A stretch of 15,449 bases of DNA from XYD1-FULL-39-28 sp964539855 (GTDB taxonomy: Bacteria; Patescibacteriota; Minisyncoccia; Minisyncoccales; Staskawiczbacteraceae): positions 1-15,449 of the forward strand of contig CAZIJR010000013.1 in the NCBI GenBank assembly GCA_964539855.1, in the 5' to 3' direction. Each line of letters opens with the position of its first letter. Positions within the stretch are counted from its first letter, which is position 1. Of this stretch, positions 1 to 6,276 are shown piece after piece. The translations under genes were made by a program, and so were the position numbers. The notes beneath the pieces are model-generated. The model was given only the letters and a program-made list of their open reading frames with translations. It made no database searches and was not told where the DNA came from.

Positions 1-40
1 ACTGAGAGGGTCGCAGGTTCGAGTCCTGCATCGTCCACCA
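1..40 (+). tRNA. tRNA, 3' part only (identity uncertain, possibly Val)
   Basis: The window opens inside a tRNA gene. Visible are the end of the anticodon arm, a 5-nt variable loop, a perfect T arm (GCAGG at 13-17, loop TTCGAGT, CCTGC at 25-29), the 3' acceptor strand ATCGTCC, discriminator A37 and an encoded CCA at 38-40. The anticodon lies outside the window. A37 and C38 of the anticodon loop together with an acceptor of the GGACGAT type would suit tRNA-Val, but this is only a guess. The encoded CCA matters for judging the tRNA-Gly gene downstream. Confidence 0.85.
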
Positions 41-53
41 TAAAATAAATTTT

Positions 54-128
54 GCCGGGGTAGCTCAGTGGTAGAGCACTTCTCTGAAAAAGAAGGGGTC
101 GAGAGTCCGATTCTCTCCCTCGGCACCA
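54..128 (+). tRNA. tRNA-Phe(GAA)
   Basis: A full cloverleaf can be drawn. The acceptor is GCCGGGG/CCTCGGC (one G-T pair), the D arm GCTC/GAGC with loop AGTGGTA, the anticodon stem CTTCT/AGAAG with loop CTGAAAA giving anticodon GAA, the variable loop GGGTC and the T stem GAGAG/CTCTC. Discriminator A and CCA are encoded. One oddity is the T loop TCCGATT: the base at position 55 is C instead of the almost invariant U (pseudouridine 55). Confidence 0.95.
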
Positions 129-131
129 CAG

Positions 132-203
132 GCGGGTGTGGTATAGTGGCTATTACACGTCCTTGCCAAGGACGAGACGGCAGTTCGATTCTGCTCACCC
201 GCT
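132..203 (+). tRNA. tRNA-Gly(GCC), without encoded CCA, integration target
   Basis: The acceptor stem GCGGGTG/CACCCGC pairs perfectly. The anticodon stem CGTCC/GGACG closes the loop TTGCCAA, giving anticodon GCC (Gly). The T loop is the standard TTCGATT. The discriminator is T203, but the next bases are CATAAG rather than CCA, unlike the two tRNA genes just upstream. The last bases overlap the 3' end of the integrase gene on the opposite strand. This fits insertion of a mobile element at the tRNA 3' end. The mature tRNA would then depend on CCA-adding enzyme. Confidence 0.95.
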
Positions 204-1820
204 CATAAGAGGAAATTTAGAGACAGATTTCGCAAATTCAGCTCTATTTTGAGCTATTTTGATAGGTTCTAACCTACTTAATTCAGTTTGTGCTTTGGAA
301 AGCCCATCAAAGAGTATTTGAAAGGGCTTTTTAAGTGGAATTACAACTTTTTTGTCTTTTACAGACAGGTGCGAACCAAGACAAGAGAATATGGCTCGTT
401 TGGTATTTAGGTCGCCTTGTTCAAACCAAGTTTTGGCATAGCGGACAAAATTAAAAGTCCTTTCTGATAATTCAAGCCACTCCTCAATCGTTTGTCCAAC
501 AGAGTTTAATTCTGTTTCTAATTTGTTTTTTTCTTTTAATAAATCTGTTCTTAAATTCAGATATTCTGCATTTGTCATCATCTGACCTTCACTGTTTTCA
601 GGAGAGGTGTATTTCAAAAGTAGATTGTCAATTTGTTTTACAACGCTTTCGTGCCTTTTATGTTTTGTTTCAATAATGTCCTCGTGGCTTCTTGCTTCAT
701 TGGTTCTAACTTCGTTAAGGTATTTTATTGCCCAGTTTTTTAATTTTTCAGGAATTGTAATCTGGGAGATAGCTTGGTCAACTTGTTTCTCAAAATCTTT
801 TAGCTCAATGTATTTTTCTGGACATCGCATTCCAATTTTTTTGTTAAACCTTTTACTACATCGCACATAAATGTGCCTATGCACATTACCATTCTTTTGA
901 TGCCTTATCTTTTCTTCCATAACAACAGTTGCCCCGCAGTAGCCACACTTCATAAGCCCCGTATAAGCAAATAGATGAGTTTTGGGGCGTGGTTTGCCCT
1001 TTCTCCCCAAGATAATTTGTGCTCGGTCATATTCTTCTGAAGTAATCATCGGTTCGTGGTTTCCCTTAATCCATTCTCCATTCCATTGATACCAACCATA
1101 ATAAAATTCCGTGCAAAACATTCTATACAGTTTGCTTAACTGCAATTTTCTTTCAGGTCTTTTTTTAGTTCCTGGCTGTGTAAGTTTCCATTCTTCATTT
1201 ACTAATTCTAAAATCTGGGGGACAGAATAATTACCAGTCAACAACAGTTGCCAAGTTTGTTTAACAAGTTGAAATCTTTCTGGGTCGTTATAGATTGTTT
1301 GCTCTCCTTTAATCCCCGTTTTACTATTTTTGTATCCTAATGCGGCAAGTCCAGGTCGCCAGCCAGTTTTTGCTTTTTTGTCCATTCCTCTTTTGACATC
1401 TTTACTTAATTTATCCGAAGAATACTTTGACTGCGAAAGCGTAATTTGCAACATCATTTTTCCTTCTGGGGAATTATCAAAATAATAAGAACAGAATTTT
1501 AGGTCTTTAATTGCTCCCGTGTCTAAAAGGCGTAAAATCATTCCAGCATCAATAGGATTTCTACTCAACCTGTCGGGATGCCAAGCAATTATGCCTTGTG
1601 CTTCGCCTTTTTTAATTCGCTCAATCATATCTCTAAATACAGGTCTTTTCTCTGGTTCAAAAGCCGAAACCGATTCGTGTGGTAATTTGATTATTTTAAG
1701 ATTTCCAAATCTTTGAACTGCCTCACTTTCCTGCGAGTCCAAACTCAAAATCTGCCTGTCAGTTTCGTCTGTGGATTTTCTGCAATAAAGAAAATATGTA
1801 ATTGTTTTTTGTTTTTCCAT
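195..1820 (-). CDS. Large serine recombinase (integrase)
   Basis: This 541-residue site-specific recombinase would catalyse integration and excision of the element. The resolvase-type catalytic domain covers about residues 8-150, with the nucleophile Ser16 in a YCRKS motif and Arg84/Arg87 in HPDRLSRN. A Recombinase domain follows (about 155-285). A zinc ribbon has Cys292/Cys295 and Cys321/Cys333. A coiled coil follows at about 385-445, and this order is classic for large serine integrases. The gene abuts tRNA-Gly, and its stop codon TGA lies within the tRNA acceptor strand, so the last codons come from host DNA. The ATG start at 1820 has AAGG just upstream, one of the few Shine-Dalgarno-like signals here. 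It is preceded by a highly structured leader and has its own promoter. Confidence 0.95.
   Translation of the reverse strand: MEKQKTITYFLYCRKSTDETDRQILSLDSQESEAVQRFGNLKIIKLPHESVSAFEPEKRPVFRDMIERIKKGEAQGIIAWHPDRLSRNPIDAGMILRLLDTGAIKDLKFCSYYFDNSPEGKMMLQITLSQSKYSSDKLSKDVKRGMDKKAKTGWRPGLAALGYKNSKTGIKGEQTIYNDPERFQLVKQTWQLLLTGNYSVPQILELVNEEWKLTQPGTKKRPERKLQLSKLYRMFCTEFYYGWYQWNGEWIKGNHEPMITSEEYDRAQIILGRKGKPRPKTHLFAYTGLMKCGYCGATVVMEEKIRHQKNGNVHRHIYVRCSKRFNKKIGMRCPEKYIELKDFEKQVDQAISQITIPEKLKNWAIKYLNEVRTNEARSHEDIIETKHKRHESVVKQIDNLLLKYTSPENSEGQMMTNAEYLNLRTDLLKEKNKLETELNSVGQTIEEWLELSERTFNFVRYAKTWFEQGDLNTKRAIFSCLGSHLSVKDKKVVIPLKKPFQILFDGLSKAQTELSRLEPIKIAQNRAEFAKSVSKFPLMSG
198..204 (+). other. Candidate attL core (CCCGCTC in tRNA-Gly)
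   Basis: The end of the tRNA-Gly acceptor strand plus discriminator and one more base. It is identical to 14040-14046. To the left the sequence is a normal tRNA; to the right it departs from the expected CCA. Short shared cores are usual for serine integrases, where crossover needs only about 2 bp. Confidence 0.5.
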
Positions 1821-1942
1821 ATACCTTAAAGGGACATCTGGTGACCCAAATCCGTAGTCCCGAAAGACCCATCATTGGCAGATGCCCCTTAAAGGCAACG
1901 ATTGGGTCATAAAAAAACGGGACAATATTGAATTCGGGTCAC
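1821..1942 (-). ncRNA. Structured 5' leader of the integrase mRNA (candidate cis-regulatory RNA)
   Basis: Read as RNA on the - strand, the whole leader folds. P1 is 13 continuous pairs (1942-1930 with 1853-1841, two G-U). P2 is 6 pairs (1923-1918 with 1862-1857). P3 is 12 pairs with one bulged A (1908-1904 and 1902-1896 with 1877-1866). The apical loop (1895-1879) is complementary to the tail 1840-1824 in 16 of 17 positions, one of them G-U. That tail carries the AAGG in front of the start codon, so loop-tail pairing would hide the ribosome binding site. The two pairings interlock (pseudoknot) or exclude each other. The helices are seen in the sequence. The regulatory role is inferred, and a DNA-level role (protein-binding palindrome) remains possible. 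Confidence 0.6.
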
Positions 1943-1948
1943 GACTTA

Positions 1949-1978
1949 ATTATATCATATTCAAATTATATTACCAAA
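1949..1978 (-). promoter_or_regulatory. Promoter of the integrase gene
   Basis: On the - strand a perfect -10 TATAAT (1949-1954) is preceded by a weak -35 TTTGGT (1973-1978) with 18-bp spacing. The predicted start near 1942 coincides with the first base of helix P1 of the leader, which supports the promoter and the leader together. The promoter overlaps the end of the upstream gene. Confidence 0.55.
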
Positions 1979-2566
1979 CCTTGCCGTCATTCTTAACCAA
2001 GAATTATCCATTTTATTTCTTAATCTCAAATATCGCTTATATCTCCTTGTCGGCTTCCCTTTGTAGTATTGAGTTTTTACTTCATTATATGCTTTTTCAA
2101 CATCAGGTTCGCAAACCGAGCCAACACGAAAACTGCCACCTTCAAACTGGGACTGATAAGCGATGTTCCCGCAGTGTCTGCATCCAAACCATTTGCCGAT
2201 GCCATAAATAACTCCCACTCGCTTACCGCAGTATTGCCCATTTTTGGATAGAGGACAAATGAACCAATATCTTTTGCCACCATATCTGCAAGGCGTGTCG
2301 GTAAGTTCAATGTCAAAATTCATATCTGCTTTTTCTCCGCTCCAATGGTCTGTGTGCGTATAGTTTAGCTTTATGAAAGTTCGCTCATCCAAAGTATTCC
2401 AGTTATCTCGTCTCATAGTAATACCAATACTACTTTTGTTTTCACTATATCCATAAGTCCAAGTAATTGTGCCCGATTTCCAGCTTAAATCTTTATCAAA
2501 GTAGCCGTGCTTTTTAAGAAAGAAAACGCTTAAACGATTACTTCCTTCTGCCTGTTGCTTTGCCAT
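1961..2566 (-). CDS. Hypothetical protein with a zinc-ribbon-like Cys cluster
   Basis: A 201-residue soluble protein. Its middle contains RYWFICP, then a YCGKRV segment and FGCRHCG followed by NIAYQSQ, a treble-Cys arrangement suggesting a small zinc-binding fold. I recognise this pattern from a widespread family of uncharacterised bacterial proteins often near integrases or in mobile DNA. No enzymatic motif is visible. The C-terminus is rich in Lys, Arg and Tyr (RRYKRYLRLRNK), suggesting nucleic-acid contact. It lies in the leftward operon between the 169-residue hypothetical gene and the integrase. The ATG start follows an A-rich stretch without a Shine-Dalgarno sequence. Function unknown. 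Confidence 0.8.
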   Translation of the reverse strand: MAKQQAEGSNRLSVFFLKKHGYFDKDLSWKSGTITWTYGYSENKSSIGITMRRDNWNTLDERTFIKLNYTHTDHWSGEKADMNFDIELTDTPCRYGGKRYWFICPLSKNGQYCGKRVGVIYGIGKWFGCRHCGNIAYQSQFEGGSFRVGSVCEPDVEKAYNEVKTQYYKGKPTRRYKRYLRLRNKMDNSWLRMTARFGNII

Positions 2567-2643
2567 ATTTTTTTCTAAAACCCGCCGAAATCATTAGAGA
2601 TTTCCCTGTTTTAATGGTTAGTTTATTACCAAACGAACCCAAT

Positions 2644-3153
2644 TTATTCTTTTGAAATATCAACATCAATGGCGACTGGGAGTGGTAGCTTTTCTCCCTG
2701 TCTTGTGGCTTGTAATCTTTGCAATTCGTGCAGGGCTTTATAGATACTTCTTTCAAGCGATGTTTCATAACGGACGAACTTTCCATAACTATCATAATTG
2801 GCGAAATCATAGCTTAATGCCTCCCCAAAGTTTTTGTTAGAACCAAACAAACCCTTAATATCGCATTCAATCATTTCGCTTTCGCCCTTCAAAGCCCGTT
2901 TGAGCCGCCAAGTGCTTGCGATAATCCTGTCAACCAGTAGCAGTTCTATCTCTGTTTCTGGCTTTAATTCAGCCCGCATTTTTTTACCAAGTTCAATAAG
3001 GGAGTTTTCGTCCTCACCCTTTATTAAAATATCTTCGCACAGTATGCCGTGCTTTATTGCATTATATCTGCTTATGGCTTTACCTTCTTCGGTTTTTACG
3101 CCACCGAGTTTAGCATTTTCTTTGTTGGCTTCTATTTGTTTTTCTGTTGTCAT
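2644..3153 (-). CDS. Hypothetical protein, EGKAxSRxNAxKHG family
   Basis: A 169-residue protein beginning MTTEKQIEANKENAKLGG, followed by TEEGKAISRYNAIKHGIL. This N-terminal signature (an Asn/Lys-rich helix, then EGK...S..NA.KHG) is that of a common bacterial and phage family of unknown function, often found with recombinases. The rest is predicted helical with many charged residues and no membrane segment or catalytic motif. I chose the ATG at 3153 because it puts the conserved signature at the N-terminus. An in-frame GTG at 3168 is an alternative. It is probably co-transcribed with the primase gene 41 bp upstream and the zinc-cluster gene downstream. Confidence 0.75.
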   Translation of the reverse strand: MTTEKQIEANKENAKLGGVKTEEGKAISRYNAIKHGILCEDILIKGEDENSLIELGKKMRAELKPETEIELLLVDRIIASTWRLKRALKGESEMIECDIKGLFGSNKNFGEALSYDFANYDSYGKFVRYETSLERSIYKALHELQRLQATRQGEKLPLPVAIDVDISKE

Positions 3154-3194
3154 AATAACTGTTATCACACTGTTTATCAGTGTAAGAAATAATT

Positions 3195-5378
3195 TTAATT
3201 TATACTTACCCCACCTTGCACCTCACTATTGTTTGCCTGTTCTATATCCACCCCACTCTGGTTTTCACTATTGTTTTCATTGGTTTGCGTAGTGGGGTAA
3301 ATCAGCATTTTTCTTTTATCGGTTTGGTCTGGTTCTTGAATTATCAAACCAGTAGTTTCCAGCATCGGTAAAATTTGTTGCCTTAATTGGTTTGTATCTA
3401 ACATCCTCCCATAAACTTCAAAATGTTTTTGTAAAACTTCCTGCCTTGATAAGCCCAACAAGCGGAGACCAGTTCCACCGCTATTTTTTTCCTCCCACGC
3501 TTTCAAAATTACTTTCTGATAAAGGTTGTAAATGTAGGGTGGCAGATTAAGGTCTTGGCTTTCAGAAATTGCGTCCCAAATCTTAAATGCCTGTTCAACA
3601 TCCTCTGCGTTGGCTGTTATTGTTGTGCCACTCCTTTCACGCCACCAGAGGTTTATCAAAGCCAAAGATTTTATGATTGATGCGAGCCGTTTAATATCTC
3701 TCTGGTGTCTCGGCTTCAATACTTTATTTTTCTCAAAAAACCTTTTTACCAATCCTTCATAATTTTCAATTTTTATTTGTCCAACATCTTCAAGTTTGAT
3801 AGCTCTTATTCTTTCTTTAAGCATTTTTCTTTCTGGGTTTTCGTCCAGCCAATCCTTATAGCTATCCGCATCGGCTTCTTTTCTGATGCTCTCCAAAATT
3901 CCCTGCCTTATTTTTTCTTGATTTACTTCTGGACTTAAAAGCAGAAAGCGGGTCGTTTCCTGTTCGTCAATCCGCAAGCCAGCCGTGCAGAAAATAACAG
4001 ACGGGTATCCTTTAAGCAAAACATTTTTTGTCCTTAATCCCGCCTTTTGGCTTTTATCAGTGATTTTCAGTGATATTTCTTTTTTGTCGTGAGACAAAAG
4101 TGGTCTTAACCTTGCCAGCAGTTCGTTATGTGGCTGGTCAAGAAAGATTAGGATTTTGCGAGACAAATCTACAACATAACCCTTCATTTCTTTGTTAAAT
4201 TCACCAGTGTCGTGGAAAAATGCAGTAGGGCTACAATAGGCAAGCTCTATAACATCCTCCTGCGGAAATAAACGAGCAATCTCTGTGGGAATATAACTTT
4301 TACCCGTTGAGCTGGGAGCGTTATAGCTTATATTAAATTGAGCATTATCTGTAAATGCCGACAACTCGCAAAGAAAAGTTGTGATTTTATTTTCATTATC
4401 TTGTTTTATAGTAAGTCCAAGTGTTGCCATTAAGTCCTGCAATAAAAGCGGCTTGAATTGCGAAACATCAATTTTTTCTGGGTATTCTTTTGCATATTTT
4501 GAAAACAAGTCGTCTGGGTTGCCGTTAAGTTTTGTTAGGTAGTCGGTAATGTCGCCGCCGTCTCCCACTTCGTTTGGAAGCGTAATAATGTATGTTTTAT
4601 TTCCACCATTTTCCACCATTTTTGCGACACGCTCCGCTCCTTTTTTGCCCGCATCGTCATTGTCGTAGCAGATGTAAATTGTCCTACCTTTTCCTACCTT
4701 TTCGCACCATTCCTGTTTGAATGTCATAGCTCCGTGAGTTGAAGTTATGGCAGTTATATTTTTTGAAAGTAAAGCCAATCTGTCCATCTCGCCTTCGCAA
4801 ATCAAAATTTGTTTATTGTTAACACTTGCTAACATATCCCAGTCGTAAATTTGGGCTTCAACTCCTTTGGGGTAAGTAATTTTATCACTCCCAGCACTGG
4901 GGTCTTGGCGTAATTTGAAAAAACTAAAAGCACTATAAATATCTTTTATGGGTATGGTAATCCACCATCTGCCGTAGAACTTTCCCCAGCCCAGCTTAAA
5001 TTCATTCACCACAGCGTCTGTAATGCCTCTGGCGTTGAGATATTGGCGGATATGGGCTGGAAGTGCTTGATGACAGGTTTCAACTAATTCTGCGTCAAAT
5101 TTCGTGGATTTTCGTGGATTTTTGGGAGTGATTGGATTTAAGGCAACATCTTGTATGCTGTCTCCCAAATGTTTTGCCAATGTTATAATATTGCCGTTCT
5201 CCCCACACTTTTTGCAATCGTATTGTCCGCTATCTGCGTCAAAATATAAATGACCTTCTGCATCTGTGCTGTTGCTGTCGCAATTACCAAAAATGCAATG
5301 GGCTACGATTTCTTTTCCTACTTCACGAAAGGTAATGCCTTTCCTTGTTAAATACTCTCTAATTGTAATTGTCTCCAT
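3195..5378 (-). CDS. Primase-helicase-like replication protein (CHC2 zinc finger, TOPRIM, P-loop ATPase)
   Basis: A 727-residue fusion probably replicating the element. The N-terminus has a CHC2-type zinc finger (His27/Cys28, Cys33, Cys55, Cys58). A TOPRIM domain follows with Glu195 in ILICEGEMD and the acidic pair Asp239/Asp241 in YDNDDAG, as in DnaG-type primases. A P-loop ATPase region has Walker A APSSTGKS with Lys360 and a probable Walker B KILIFLD ending at Asp414. The C-terminal third is helical and the last 30 residues are a low-complexity Asn/Gln/Ser tail with an imperfect internal repeat. Such primase-ATPase fusions are typical of plasmids, phages and satellites. The ATG at 5378 follows an AT-only stretch with no Shine-Dalgarno sequence. 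The gene is the largest of the leftward operon and sits 17 bp from its upstream neighbour. Confidence 0.9.
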   Translation of the reverse strand: METITIREYLTRKGITFREVGKEIVAHCIFGNCDSNSTDAEGHLYFDADSGQYDCKKCGENGNIITLAKHLGDSIQDVALNPITPKNPRKSTKFDAELVETCHQALPAHIRQYLNARGITDAVVNEFKLGWGKFYGRWWITIPIKDIYSAFSFFKLRQDPSAGSDKITYPKGVEAQIYDWDMLASVNNKQILICEGEMDRLALLSKNITAITSTHGAMTFKQEWCEKVGKGRTIYICYDNDDAGKKGAERVAKMVENGGNKTYIITLPNEVGDGGDITDYLTKLNGNPDDLFSKYAKEYPEKIDVSQFKPLLLQDLMATLGLTIKQDNENKITTFLCELSAFTDNAQFNISYNAPSSTGKSYIPTEIARLFPQEDVIELAYCSPTAFFHDTGEFNKEMKGYVVDLSRKILIFLDQPHNELLARLRPLLSHDKKEISLKITDKSQKAGLRTKNVLLKGYPSVIFCTAGLRIDEQETTRFLLLSPEVNQEKIRQGILESIRKEADADSYKDWLDENPERKMLKERIRAIKLEDVGQIKIENYEGLVKRFFEKNKVLKPRHQRDIKRLASIIKSLALINLWWRERSGTTITANAEDVEQAFKIWDAISESQDLNLPPYIYNLYQKVILKAWEEKNSGGTGLRLLGLSRQEVLQKHFEVYGRMLDTNQLRQQILPMLETTGLIIQEPDQTDKRKMLIYPTTQTNENNSENQSGVDIEQANNSEVQGGVSIN

Positions 5379-5395
5379 ATTATTTAATTTAATTA

Positions 5396-5680
5396 TTATT
5401 TTTTGTTTAATTCCTTTAATCTATTTTGGGAGGACTGATTAAGCCGTTTTATATTGCACACAGGAACGAAATTTAAGAGGGCATCTGGCATAACGCTACC
5501 ACCAGATATAAATTCATTGCCGTTGATTTTTTTGATTATTGGTTCTCGCATCCATTTGCACTCTTCTCCCTTATTGCCTGTCCTTAATTCAAGCTCTAAA
5601 TCTAATGGGCAAAGGTTTTGATTGCAGGAATTAAAGTGTGGACATTTTTTAAAACCTTCAACTACTTTTTCTTGTTTCAT
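5396..5680 (-). CDS. Hypothetical Cys-rich small protein
   Basis: A 94-residue protein starting MKQEKVVEGFKKCPHFNSC. Four Cys lie close together (CPHFNSCNQNLC and a Cys in the EECKWMRE segment), followed by a conserved-looking REPII...NGNEFISGGSVMPDALLNFVP stretch. This could hold a zinc ion or an iron-sulfur cluster, but no known domain is recognised. I took the ATG at 5680. An upstream ATG at 5713 would overlap the preceding gene by 23 bp and add only AT-encoded Lys/Asn residues. It lies directly upstream of the primase gene in the same operon, so a replication accessory role is a reasonable guess. Confidence 0.7.
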   Translation of the reverse strand: MKQEKVVEGFKKCPHFNSCNQNLCPLDLELELRTGNKGEECKWMREPIIKKINGNEFISGGSVMPDALLNFVPVCNIKRLNQSSQNRLKELNKK

Positions 5681-5690
5681 AATTTTTTGT

Positions 5691-5867
5691 TTATTTTTGA
5701 TTTTCAAAAGCATCTCCCAGCCAGCTCTTTTTTACTGGGCGATAAATGTGGTCAAATAAGGTAAGTAAATTTATCCCAAACTCTACGGCTTTCTCGTCCG
5801 AGATTTCCTCGCCATATTCCTCAAACCATATTTTTTTGAACTCTTGTAGAGCGGCTTCTGAAATCAT
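5691..5867 (-). CDS. Small hypothetical protein (MISEAALQEFKKIWFEEYG type)
   Basis: A 58-residue helical protein with an amphipathic N-terminal helix, an EEISDEKAVEFG segment and LLTLFDHIYRPV near the end. I have seen short proteins of this form repeatedly in CPR/Parcubacteria mobile regions, but no function is known to me. The open frame extends upstream to 5957, but the extra 30 residues overlap the neighbouring gene and look unconstrained. The ATG at 5867 starts 5 bp after the stop of the 91-residue gene, which fits an operon. Confidence 0.7.
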   Translation of the reverse strand: MISEAALQEFKKIWFEEYGEEISDEKAVEFGINLLTLFDHIYRPVKKSWLGDAFENQK

Positions 5868-5871
5868 AATT

Positions 5872-6147
5872 TTAACTATACAATCTATTTTTAAGGTTCT
5901 TGATGTTGTCCCAGAACGACCGAGATTTCTGTTCAAGGCGGTCAGACCAGAAATCATCTGCGACTTTTTCTATTCCTGCCTCACGGCGATAGACGAACTT
6001 TATTTTGCGGGAGTTTTGCCTATCAAGTGCAAGTAATTCAAATCCCGCCGTTTGCAAGGCGGCGGCACAACCTAAATCACTTACTGGATATGTTTCCTCA
6101 ATAGGGAGGATTTGTTCCTCCAAGTTGTTTTTTAATTTTTTACTCAT
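5872..6147 (-). CDS. Hypothetical protein, possibly DUF5659-like
   Basis: A 91-residue protein whose centre reads YPVSDLGCAAALQTAGFE, then LLALDRQNSRKIKFVYR. The order (Asp-Leu, small helix, then a strand with a basic turn and an aromatic strand) resembles DUF5659, a small domain from phages and CPR bacteria. The match is from memory and tentative. It is the first gene of the leftward replication/integration operon, just downstream of a perfect 14-bp palindrome and two terminators, so it may be the first product of a regulated transcript. The ATG follows AAAAAATTACG with no Shine-Dalgarno sequence. Confidence 0.65.
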   Translation of the reverse strand: MSKKLKNNLEEQILPIEETYPVSDLGCAAALQTAGFELLALDRQNSRKIKFVYRREAGIEKVADDFWSDRLEQKSRSFWDNIKNLKNRLYS

Positions 6148-6192
6148 CGTAATTTTTTAGTTAATAATTTTTTGCGACCCTCTAACCTTTAT

Positions 6193-6206
6193 GCTGAAAT
6201 TTCAGC
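6193..6206. promoter_or_regulatory. Perfect 14-bp palindrome upstream of the leftward operon
   Basis: GCTGAAATTTCAGC is fully self-complementary and lies 46 bp upstream of the first gene of the leftward operon. It could be an operator or a small hairpin in the leader. No convincing -35/-10 pair is seen around it, so the operon promoter stays unassigned. Confidence 0.45.
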
Positions 6207-6211
6207 AAACA

Positions 6212-6241
6212 AAAAAACCTCGTGTAAATTCAAGGTTTTTT
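6212..6241. terminator. Bidirectional intrinsic terminator
   Basis: AAAAAACCT and AGGTTTTTT arms flank a loop of about 12 nt, giving a U-tract on either strand. It lies second in line behind the RT gene and shields the leftward operon from RT read-through. Confidence 0.65.
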
Positions 6242-6250
6242 GGCTAAAAA

Positions 6251-6273
6251 AGACGCTGAATTTTTCAGCGTCT
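6251..6273 (-). terminator. Intrinsic terminator of the reverse transcriptase gene
   Basis: A perfect 10-bp stem (AGACGCTGAA/TTCAGCGTCT) with a 3-nt loop, followed on the - strand by TTTTTAG. It begins a few bases after the RT stop codon. Confidence 0.85.
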
Positions 6274-6276
6274 CAA

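Noticed and set aside
607..870. Open frame of 87 codons on + strand within the integrase
   Set aside because: It lies fully inside the conserved integrase coding region, without promoter or start context.
195..1820. UGA recoded as glycine (Gracilibacteria/Absconditabacteria-like code)
   Set aside because: Reading frames are complete with normal stops and no gene needs an in-frame TGA.
1824..1895. Inverted repeat as serine-integrase attP site
   Set aside because: The arms are 72 bp end to end, longer than typical attP. In the integrated state attP should be split, and the junction lies at the other end of the gene.
2834..3292. Open frame of 152 codons on + strand
   Set aside because: It is antisense to two well-supported - strand genes, with Ser/Leu/Ile-rich low-complexity translation.
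5096..5124. Tandem TTTCGTGGA repeat in the primase gene
   Set aside because: Two copies only, in frame and encoding NPRKSTK; a short local duplication without further structure.
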